Shown one piece after another: positions 1 through 4,555 of a stretch of 5,206 nucleotides of DNA. The notes under the pieces were generated by a model that saw only the letters and a program-made list of their open reading frames with translations, ran no database searches and was not told the origin of the DNA. This DNA comes from an uncultured Bacillota bacterium (GTDB lineage Bacteria > Bacillota_I > Bacilli_A > RF39 > UBA660), in contig CAJKKJ010000080.1 in assembly GCA_905200435.1 (NCBI GenBank), forward strand, positions 1-5,206, read 5' to 3'. Position 1 is the first letter of the stretch, and each line of letters opens with the position of its first letter. The position numbers and the translations under genes are program-made.

Positions 1-138
1 GTAATTATTCATTAATTTATACAATTCTCGATACGTAACATTTTTCTTAGTAGCTAATTCATAAAATGCCGTTTTATTCATTGAATCAGGTTTATTAGCA
101 AATTCACATAATTTTTCTATAACAACATTTTCCAGCAT
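1..138 (-). CDS. Partial unrecognised ORF, last visible gene of the operon
   Basis: An ATG at 138 opens a frame of 46 codons that is still open at the window edge, so only the N-terminus is visible. It starts one base after the TAA of the acetyltransferase gene (TAA-T-ATG), an arrangement typical of translational coupling. An in-frame stop a few codons upstream makes this ATG the earliest possible start. No clear Shine-Dalgarno sequence precedes it, which also points to coupling. The residues (beginning MLENVVIEKLCEFANKPDSM, followed by Lys-, Leu- and Tyr-rich sequence) look mainly alpha-helical. I see no signal peptide, membrane segment or known motif. I do not recognise the family, and its function is unknown. 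It is probably co-transcribed with the three upstream genes. Confidence 0.55.
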   Translation of the reverse strand, partial: MLENVVIEKLCEFANKPDSMNKTAFYELATKKNVTYRELYKLMNNY

Positions 139-139
139 A

Positions 140-688
140 TTATATCTTTTTTACAAAAACATGTATATCAGACTTTGTTCCGTCCAGGTTTGTACACCCA
201 GACTTTTTAATACCGATATATTGACTCCCATTATTGATTATTGCTTTACAGCTTTTATCATTACCAACCTTAGCTGTTGAAAGCATTGTACTATAGCCTA
301 TTTTTTTCATGTACTTTATTACTAAATTTACACATTCGCCAGCTATTGATTTTCCCCAATATTTTTTAGACAAACAAACACCCAACTCAAATTCTCCAAT
401 TTCATCATTACTATTTACAACGCCTATCGTGCCAATTAAAATATTATTTTCCCTGTTTACAATACCCCATTGATAAAAATTCAAAGATTTATAATTTAAT
501 ACCCAATTTTCTAATACACTTTTTGTTACTTCAATAGATTTATGAGTATCCCATGTTAAATACTTAGTCACCTCATCATCAGATGCCCAATTAACATACA
601 TACTTTCAGCATCATCAATTGTTAGTCTTCGAAGTATCACTCTCTCTGACTCCAAATTAATTGTACCTTCATGTCTAATTTTAACCAT
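140..688 (-). CDS. GNAT family N-acetyltransferase, RimJ/RimL-like
   Basis: A complete 182-residue protein of normal length for single-domain GNAT enzymes, which transfer the acetyl group of acetyl-CoA to an amine. The start LESERVILRRLTIDDAESMY (about residues 12-31) is the typical opening of the RimJ/RimL-like group. The stretch FYQWGIV plus IGTIGVV (71-91) forms the central strands. The acetyl-CoA loop is YWGKSIAGE (110-118), where the usual second glycine of the WGKG pattern is serine. NDKSCKAI and NNGSQYIG (143-159) match the C-terminal Asn/Ser and cofactor-pocket region. The ATG at 688 has an AGGAG site seven bases upstream. The gene starts 19 bases after the peptidase gene and is the third gene of the operon. 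The substrate cannot be told from sequence: a ribosomal protein, a small amine or an operon-made aspartyl compound are all possible. The family call is firm; the role is open. Confidence 0.9.
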   Translation of the reverse strand: MVKIRHEGTINLESERVILRRLTIDDAESMYVNWASDDEVTKYLTWDTHKSIEVTKSVLENWVLNYKSLNFYQWGIVNRENNILIGTIGVVNSNDEIGEFELGVCLSKKYWGKSIAGECVNLVIKYMKKIGYSTMLSTAKVGNDKSCKAIINNGSQYIGIKKSGCTNLDGTKSDIHVFVKKI

Positions 689-707
689 TATATTTCTCCT
701 TTTATAT

Positions 708-1841
708 TTAAATAGAATAATACCCCTTTTTTAGTACTTTCTTATCACTTACCATTAATTGGCCATTTGAAATTACATCGTTAATATTGTATTCACTATC
801 TAATAAAATCAGATCAGCATCATTGCCTTCAGATAAGTAACCCTTATTATGTAAATTTAATGCATTCGCAGGATTAATTGTTAATATTTTAATAGCATCA
901 TTTAATGAGTAATTACATTTTTTCACCAGGTATAGCACCGTTTCATGCAATACCGACATACTAGAAGCTTTAATGTCAACGCACTTATTATCTTTCCATA
1001 CAGGACACGAACCATTTGCATCGCTTGACAATGTCACTTGGTTATATAATCCAGCATCTTTAATTTTGTTAATATAATAACTAACCTTTTCATAGTCTTC
1101 ACTAGCTGTTATATCAACATATGCATTTTTTTTTGCCAAAGAAAATGCTTGAATAAATACATTTTCATTGTTTGTAATATGTGTTGGTCTTATTATCGAG
1201 GCTGGTATATTTGTCTCATTTAAAATTTCTAATATAACATTTAAATTTCCCTTTCCCCAACCACAATGTATATTACAACCTCCACCTTTACCACTTGCAA
1301 GCATAGCAACTCTTAATTCAGATATTGCTTTTATTAAATCTTCTTTTGATGGATTATAACACCTATTATCCGATATAGCACATTTTAAACCAATTATTTC
1401 ATTAATAAAATATATATCATCTTGAATTCTACCCGTCAATGTTGGTGAAGGAAACTCATATGCACCTGTCAAACAATAACATGATAAACCATCGTTATTC
1501 AAAGCCTTAGTTTTTGCCACAAGATTAGACATTTTTTTTGAAATAGAATCAGTTCCTAGAACACCAACTAAAGTAGTAACACCATTTAAAACTATATTCT
1601 GAAGTTTTATTTCAGGAATTCTCGATGAATATCCCATTTCACCACCACCACCAATAATATGAACATGATTATCAATATATGATGAAATTGCGAATTTACC
1701 TTTCCCATCTATTACATAAATATCTTCGAAAATATTTTTTACATCATCAAGTTTTATTTTTCCAATTTTAACAACTTTATTATTTATTATTAATATATCT
1801 TTCACTTCATTATTAATATTACAATTTTTTATTATTGTCAT
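708..1841 (-). CDS. iadA: Isoaspartyl dipeptidase (beta-aspartyl peptidase) homologue
   Basis: An amidohydrolase-superfamily metallopeptidase closely resembling E. coli IadA (390 residues), which hydrolyses beta-Asp-X dipeptides from isoaspartate-damaged proteins. Numbered from the ATG at 1841 (377 residues), the expected binuclear zinc ligands are present: H59 and H61 (HVHIIGGGGE), bridging K153 (GLKCAISD), H192, H221 (PTH) and D274 (LSSDANGS). Substrate-side residues equivalent to E. coli E77, Y137, R169 and S289 are also kept (E68, Y128, R160, S278). The equivalent of E. coli R233 is asparagine (N224), so substrate choice may differ. The C-terminus has the usual amidohydrolase beta-sandwich pattern (GNDADLILLD). 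The start is uncertain: AGGA lies 12 bases before the ATG at 1841, but 6 before an in-frame GTG at 1847 and 3 before another GTG at 1850. It is the second gene of the operon, 9-18 bases after the ligase gene depending on the start. Probably cytoplasmic, with no signal peptide. Confidence 0.92.
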   Translation of the reverse strand: MTIIKNCNINNEVKDILIINNKVVKIGKIKLDDVKNIFEDIYVIDGKGKFAISSYIDNHVHIIGGGGEMGYSSRIPEIKLQNIVLNGVTTLVGVLGTDSISKKMSNLVAKTKALNNDGLSCYCLTGAYEFPSPTLTGRIQDDIYFINEIIGLKCAISDNRCYNPSKEDLIKAISELRVAMLASGKGGGCNIHCGWGKGNLNVILEILNETNIPASIIRPTHITNNENVFIQAFSLAKKNAYVDITASEDYEKVSYYINKIKDAGLYNQVTLSSDANGSCPVWKDNKCVDIKASSMSVLHETVLYLVKKCNYSLNDAIKILTINPANALNLHNKGYLSEGNDADLILLDSEYNINDVISNGQLMVSDKKVLKKGYYSI

Positions 1842-1859
1842 AAACACCACATTTCCTAA

Positions 1860-2891
1860 CTATGGAAGTATATTCTTACCATTAAATCGCAAACAAAGTT
1901 GCATGTTTCTAATATCATTACATTTAAGAAGCCACATAAAGAATCTTTCTGTTCCCATACCAAAACCACTTGTATTTAAAGGTTTCTGTTTTTTCATATT
2001 TATATACCATTCATATTCTTTATGATCAACCATGTGTAAATCTAATGAATTAAGTAACTCTTTTTCCGTTATATGTCTTTCTCCACATCCAACAGTTTCT
2101 CCAATTCCCATCATAAGATCAGCATTTTTTGTCGTCCCTTCAATACTTCTATCATATCTTTGATAAAAAGGTACTGCTAGAACGTCATAATTTGTAACCC
2201 ACACAATACCATCATGAAGTCTCATTATTTCTTTTTCTCCATTTTTTGTAATATTTCTCCATCCATCATTATGTTTAATATATTTTTCAATATTATCAGA
2301 ATGAATTTTTAATAATTCTTTTTCTGCCTCATCAAATGTTACTCGTGGGAAATTGCCTTTATATTCTGCTACATTTTCTATATGTGATATATCCCCGATA
2401 ATTTTTTTAATTTCCTTACCAAGTTTTATTATCGTTTGTCTTGAAAGATATTTAATATATTTTTCAATTAGATTTATTACATCATTTAAATCACCAATAA
2501 TTTCCGCTTCACTATGATAAAATTGACATAAGTGTCTCTCATCAGCTTTTTCACCTCTAAACGAAGGCATAACATAATAAACACCTTTATTTGTCATACG
2601 ACAGCCATATTCTAATAAGAATTGCATTGAATCAGCTAAATATGTGTCTATTCCTTCTAAATTAACCTTTACCGGTAAAGAATCACTTCCTCTTCCCATC
2701 GGACTTGAAATTGAGCCAGTAGTAATAGGTAAATGCATCGTCGTCATTCCCTGCTTTTCATAAAATTTCATTGTTTCAACAGATAATAAGTTTTCTAGTT
2801 TTATCAACAATTTATACCACTCACTATCCATTGCTCTAAGATAATGTGTTTTTGGATCTCTCCACGTATTTGGAATATAGTTTTCTTTCAT
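1860..2891 (-). CDS. Free-standing AsnRS/AspRS-like class II ligase (asparagine-synthetase-A-related)
   Basis: A 343-residue class II aminoacyl-tRNA-synthetase core most like asparaginyl-tRNA synthetase. Visible parts are GSDSLPVKVNLEG followed by YLADSMQFLLEYG (68-95, the amino-acid site region), and motif 2 at FRGEKADERHLCQFYHSEAE (111-130), with R112, E114 and the R-H pair that contacts ATP. GETVGCGERH (264-273) is comparable to GGSQRE of AsnRS, and motif 3 is GFGMGTERFFMWL (309-321). There is no N-terminal OB-fold anticodon-binding domain: the protein starts directly with the catalytic core and is about 100 residues shorter than true AsnRS. Such stand-alone cores, for example the archaeal AspRS-derived asparagine synthetases, make amides rather than charge tRNA. 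Forming an aspartyl- or asparaginyl-adenylate for an amide product is therefore the likely chemistry, but the substrate is inferred. The ATG at 2891 follows AAGGAGGT by three bases. It is the first gene of the operon, behind a terminator-containing leader. Confidence 0.82.
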   Translation of the reverse strand: MKENYIPNTWRDPKTHYLRAMDSEWYKLLIKLENLLSVETMKFYEKQGMTTMHLPITTGSISSPMGRGSDSLPVKVNLEGIDTYLADSMQFLLEYGCRMTNKGVYYVMPSFRGEKADERHLCQFYHSEAEIIGDLNDVINLIEKYIKYLSRQTIIKLGKEIKKIIGDISHIENVAEYKGNFPRVTFDEAEKELLKIHSDNIEKYIKHNDGWRNITKNGEKEIMRLHDGIVWVTNYDVLAVPFYQRYDRSIEGTTKNADLMMGIGETVGCGERHITEKELLNSLDLHMVDHKEYEWYINMKKQKPLNTSGFGMGTERFFMWLLKCNDIRNMQLCLRFNGKNILP

Positions 2892-2895
2892 TTTA

Positions 2896-2902
2896 CCTCC
2901 TT
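2896..2902 (-). promoter_or_regulatory. Strong Shine-Dalgarno site of the ligase gene
   Basis: The minus strand reads AAGGAGG, complementary to the 3' end of 16S rRNA, just before the ATG at 2891. It lies beyond the leader terminator, so it is transcribed only when RNA polymerase reads through. This suggests efficient translation once the attenuator is passed. Confidence 0.8.
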
Positions 2903-2925
2903 AAAAACCATTTGTCTTGTTACAA

Positions 2926-2976
2926 TTCCACAAAAAAATCGGCGCAAAAAAATTCAATTTTTTTTACCGCCGATTT
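2926..2976 (-). terminator. Intrinsic terminator inside the ligase leader
   Basis: On the minus strand AAATCGGCG (2976-2968) pairs perfectly with CGCCGATTT (2944-2936), and the 3' arm runs on into a T-tract ending at 2932. Inside the loop a second perfect inverted repeat, AAAAAAATT/AATTTTTTT around one base, extends the stem with only a small asymmetric bulge. No gene ends just upstream: the nearest upstream stop on this strand is over 400 bases away. The terminator is only about 40 bases before the ligase start codon, so it most likely acts as a conditional attenuator. The alternative is a late terminator for the Nudix transcript. Confidence 0.75.
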
Positions 2977-3011
2977 ATGTAATCGTTTTTCAGACAAAAA
3001 TAGTGTATGTA

Positions 3012-3026
3012 ATGTTTGACAAACAT
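3012..3026. promoter_or_regulatory. Perfect 15-base palindrome, possible operator
   Basis: ATGTTTGACAAACAT is a perfect inverted repeat with 7-base arms around one central base. It covers the -35 box of the plus-strand promoter and lies within the minus-strand leader, where it can also form a six-base-pair hairpin. It could bind a dimeric regulator or be part of the leader RNA fold. The shared TTTGTC/GACAAA core with the leader repeats makes an RNA role at least as likely. Confidence 0.35.
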
Positions 3027-3043
3027 ATTTTATAACATATAAT
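3016..3043 (+). promoter_or_regulatory. Consensus sigma-A promoter on the plus strand
   Basis: TTGACA (3016-3021) and TATAAT (3038-3043) are both perfect consensus hexamers with a 16-base spacer. This predicts a start near 3050 and a transcript antisense to the first half of the ligase leader and to its promoter. No gene of usual size lies downstream on this strand. AT-rich DNA yields chance promoters, but a perfect pair is uncommon. Confidence 0.5.
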
Positions 3044-3049
3044 TTCAAA

Positions 3050-3130
3050 AAAACATACTTTTTATTTGTCATTCAAATCACACAACTTTCCATCAATATT
3101 AATCATAATTTTATCATTATTATTTTTTTT
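3050..3130 (+). ncRNA. Possible short antisense RNA opposite the ligase leader
   Basis: The region is bounded by the consensus plus-strand promoter and by a hairpin with a T-tract at 3101-3130, giving a predicted RNA of about 80 bases. It contains no convincing ORF with a ribosome binding site. It would be fully complementary to the first 50 or so bases of the ligase leader, and its transcription would pass over the minus-strand promoter, so it could reduce expression of that operon by interference or pairing. It is predicted only from signals. Confidence 0.3.
3101..3130 (+). terminator. AT-only hairpin with T-tract on the plus strand
   Basis: AATCATAAT (3101-3109) pairs with ATTATTATT (3116-3124) with one mismatch around a six-base loop, followed by at least six further Ts up to 3130. 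The stem holds only A-U pairs, so it is a weak terminator at best. Its position about 50-80 bases after the predicted plus-strand start is what gives it interest. Confidence 0.3.
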
Positions 3131-3135
3131 GTCAA
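3108..3135 (-). promoter_or_regulatory. Promoter of the ligase-iadA-GNAT operon
   Basis: On the minus strand, a perfect -35 box TTGACA (3135-3130) is followed after 16 bases by TAAAAT (3113-3108), five of six matches to the -10 consensus. This predicts a start near 3101 and a leader of about 210 bases before the ligase ATG at 2891. No competing promoter is evident closer to the gene. The three downstream genes and the partial ORF have short gaps and no obvious promoter of their own, so this one probably serves them all. Confidence 0.65.
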
Positions 3136-3213
3136 TAGTTTTTGAAAATTTTTTAAATTACTTTGATTATTCTATGATAATGTCTTAAGTATTAGTATTT
3201 GATTATGTCTCAA

Positions 3214-3229
3214 ATATAATGTATTATAT
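3214..3229 (+). promoter_or_regulatory. Palindromic -10 region ahead of the 15-codon ORF
   Basis: ATATAATGTATTATAT is a perfect inverted repeat containing TATAAT on both strands. On the plus strand (3215-3220) it lies some 28 bases before the start of the 15-codon ORF at 3248. The -35 position carries only a weak match. CTCAA (3209-3213) and TTGAG (3235-3239), the latter overlapping the ribosome binding site, could pair and cover it. Confidence 0.3.
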
Positions 3230-3247
3230 GTCACTTGAGGTGATAAA

Positions 3248-3295
3248 ATGAAAAAACTCGTATTAAGAATGAATAAATATTTCTTTATAAGATGA
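3248..3295 (+). pseudogene. 15-codon ORF, possible transposase N-terminal stub
   Basis: ATG at 3248 encodes MKKLVLRMNKYFFIR before TGA. A GAGGTGA ribosome binding site (3237-3243) at good spacing and a TATAAT box upstream show that a real translation start exists, or once existed, here. From memory, MKKLVLRMN-type beginnings followed by a KY motif are typical of transposases annotated as ISNCY in Bacillota. That would make this the left-end remnant of a deleted insertion sequence. No matching right end, terminal inverted repeat or transposase body is visible up to 3392. The alternative is a genuine small peptide with two to four positive charges. The family link is unverified. Confidence 0.3.
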
Positions 3296-3392
3296 TTTGA
3301 CATTTTTGTATCACTATAAACATATATAAAATCATTCTATACATAATTTTTAATAGCTTAACAATTAAACGTACTTACAGAATTTTATCAAT

Positions 3393-3845
3393 TTAATTAT
3401 TACTCAAATTTTCAACATAATCTAGAGCATCTAATACCATTTTCTTTTTTTCCGGAAATGTATCAATATTATTATTCAAAATTTCTGCTCTTGTAAACCA
3501 TTTATAATTTAATAATTCATTATTATTTATTTTTATATCATACGGATTTTTAACTAGTGCGACATAAAAAAGATCAATATGTATATGCTCATTTTTAACA
3601 ATATTTCTTTGCAGAGTAAAAGGTCTTATAAAGTCATCTTCTCGAGGATACCTCTCTCCCAACAATTGTATATCTAAATTTGTTTCTTCTTTTACTTCTC
3701 TAAGAACAGCAGTTTCTGGATCTTCATTTTCCTCAATATGTTCACCAACAAAAAGCCACTTATTTAACTTTTTATGATGTACAAAAAGAACGGTTTTGTT
3801 ATTACCATTTACAATACAAGCACTAGAACAAAAATGCATTATCAT
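3393..3845 (-). CDS. Nudix hydrolase with atypical Nudix box
   Basis: A 150-residue single-domain Nudix protein; the family hydrolyses nucleoside diphosphates linked to another moiety, using Mg2+ held by the REUXEE helix. The core VLFVHHKKLNKWLFVGEHIE (19-38) leads into the Nudix box at 35-57. E41, R49, E50, E53 and E54 are all present (LREVKEETNL), so the metal-binding set looks intact. However the first box glycine is Glu (E35; G34 is kept just before it) and the last is Asn (N56). DLFYVAL (91-97) and YKWFTRAEI (114-122) are the usual later strand and helix. The ATG at 3845 has an AGGAG site 11 bases upstream; a second ATG at 3839 is possible. The start lies two bases after the stop of a broken Nudix gene whose last codons hold this ribosome binding site. 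The substrate is not predictable. Confidence 0.88.
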   Translation of the reverse strand: MIMHFCSSACIVNGNNKTVLFVHHKKLNKWLFVGEHIEENEDPETAVLREVKEETNLDIQLLGERYPREDDFIRPFTLQRNIVKNEHIHIDLFYVALVKNPYDIKINNNELLNYKWFTRAEILNNNIDTFPEKKKMVLDALDYVENLSNN

Positions 3846-3847
3846 AA

Positions 3848-4309
3848 TTATTTTTTCTCCTGTATAAAATTAAAATAATACACTTCAAGTGCAAACTTTA
3901 CTTCATCTGTAATATTAGAATTATTACGTACTTCATCTATAGATAACCATTTATATACATCATGTTCTGTAAGTTTGATATCATCAGTTGAATCAACTAC
4001 TATAGCAAAGTTATATTGCCTTGCTTTTTTCCCACTTCCAGAAATATAATCAAAACTATTTATATATGATACTACTTCTTTTACATTTAAATTTGCTTCT
4101 TCTTTTACTTCTCAAATTAAAGCTTCATATAAGGTTTCACCATCTTCAACATTTCCGCTAGGAAGTTCATCAATACCACCCATGAAATCATCTTTTTTTC
4201 TACTCATTATTAAAAATTTATTATCACAATTTAATAAAATCGCACCTACAACATTTTTAATAACTCCTTCTTCTTTTCCTTTTTTTATCAGTAGTTCATA
4301 AAATTCCAT
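3848..4309 (-). pseudogene. Nudix hydrolase gene with an in-frame TGA at the Nudix-box Arg
   Basis: The minus strand encodes a full-length Nudix protein of 153 codons interrupted only at codon 66 by TGA (4114-4112). Before it lies GNVEDGETLYEALI (52-65) and directly after it EVKEEANL (67-74). This matches GX5EX7REUXEEXGU exactly, with the stop in place of the conserved arginine. A single change from CGA or AGA explains it. Downstream, RQYNFAIVVD, YKWLSIDEV and an intact tail to TAA at 3850 remain uninterrupted, so the lesion looks recent or is a sequence error. The ATG at 4309 is preceded by GGGAG at six bases; a TTG at 4327 is possible but lacks a site. The product would be a 65-residue fragment without the catalytic helix. 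It sits directly upstream of a second Nudix gene. Confidence 0.85.
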
Positions 4310-4349
4310 ATTATTCTCCCATAACAAATTTTTAACATTTCAAGCTATT

Positions 4350-4516
4350 TTATTTTTTATAAAAATAATTTACAATTTCATATCCCATTAAGCCAGTATG
4401 ATTATCATTTTTTACTATCATCATATTTACCCATCATATTATAAAATGCATAACCATTTACATATATTTGTATATCCATCCAAACCAATTATAGCATATT
4501 TTCTATATTCTTTAAT
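4350..4516 (-). pseudogene. Possible decayed coding remnant with frameshifts
   Basis: Minus-strand translation looks protein-like but jumps frame. About 4516-4470 gives IKEYRKYAIIGLDGYTN, then in a second frame IYVNGYAFYNMMGKYDDSK. A shift in a run of six As (minus strand, near 4406) then gives NDNHTGLMGYEIVNYFYKK, ending in TAA at 4352-4350. One frame contains an ATG-started 24-codon ORF at 4479 without a ribosome binding site. I do not recognise the parent family. It may be the C-terminal end of a degraded gene that once preceded the Nudix pair. The rest of the gap (4328-4349) shows nothing further. Confidence 0.3.
4488..4496 (-). promoter_or_regulatory. Extended -10 element, possible promoter of the Nudix pair
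   Basis: The minus strand reads TGCTATAAT, a perfect extended -10 (TGnTATAAT), placing a start near 4481, about 170 bases before the first Nudix ATG. The -35 position has only a weak match (ATTAAA at 17 bases). It overlaps the possible coding remnant, so it could be chance. Confidence 0.35.
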
Positions 4517-4525
4517 ATAACAATT

Positions 4526-4553
4526 AAAAAAATAGATCAAATATTTCTATTTG
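4526..4553 (-). terminator. Likely terminator after the DUF3603-like gene
   Basis: Two bases after the TAA at 4558-4556, the minus strand reads CAAATA-GAAA-TATTTG (4553-4538), a six-pair stem with a GAAA tetraloop, followed by ATCTA and seven Ts to 4526. An alternative stem AAATAG/CTATTT (4552-4547 with 4535-4530) leads directly into the T-run. The stems are AT-rich, so strength is moderate. Confidence 0.5.
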
Positions 4554-4555
4554 AC

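Larger units (their letters stand above)
2911..3101 (-). promoter_or_regulatory. Candidate attenuator leader RNA of the ligase-iadA operon
   Basis: The predicted transcript starts near 3101 and runs about 200 bases before the start codon. Four complementary heptamers lie along it, in transcript order: TGACAAA (3071-3065), TTTGTCA (3023-3017), TTTGTCT (2998-2992) and AGACAAA (2917-2911). The first can pair with the second, and the third with the fourth around the terminator. First-with-third or second-with-fourth are near-complementary alternatives. A small CGATT/AATCG hairpin (2985-2971) uses the 5' arm of the terminator and could act as a weak antiterminator. A repeated ATTACATA occurs at 3013-3006 and 2983-2976. 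No T-box (TGGNACCGCG) or other riboswitch consensus that I recognise is present. The effector is unknown; an aspartate- or asparagine-related signal would fit the genes. Structure and regulation are inferred. Confidence 0.4.

Noticed and set aside
1168..1359. Plus-strand ORF of 63 codons
   Set aside because: It lies entirely within iadA on the opposite strand, in the region coding conserved active-site segments, and lacks a convincing start signal. It is an antisense shadow.
1860..2891. Housekeeping asparaginyl-tRNA synthetase (asnS)
   Set aside because: It lacks the N-terminal anticodon-binding domain and is too short, so it is called a ligase-like paralogue.
2844..3035. Plus-strand ORF of 63 codons
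   Set aside because: It overlaps the start of the ligase gene, its ribosome binding site and the terminator. Its composition is that of antisense to a leader hairpin, and there is no ribosome binding site of note.
2919..3073. Leader peptide of about 50 codons (ATG at 3073 to TAA)
   Set aside because: It has no ribosome binding site at usable spacing and no run of Asn or Asp codons expected for translation-based attenuation. It reads through the terminator hairpin, so it is probably chance.
2903..3101. T-box riboswitch
   Set aside because: The position and terminator fit, but the TGGNACCGCG T-box sequence and a recognisable Stem I/specifier loop are missing.
4112..4114. TGA read as Trp, Gly or selenocysteine
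   Set aside because: Tryptophans elsewhere use TGG and no other in-frame TGA occurs in the good genes. The family position calls for Arg, and no selenocysteine-type motif is present. A nonsense mutation or sequence error is simpler.
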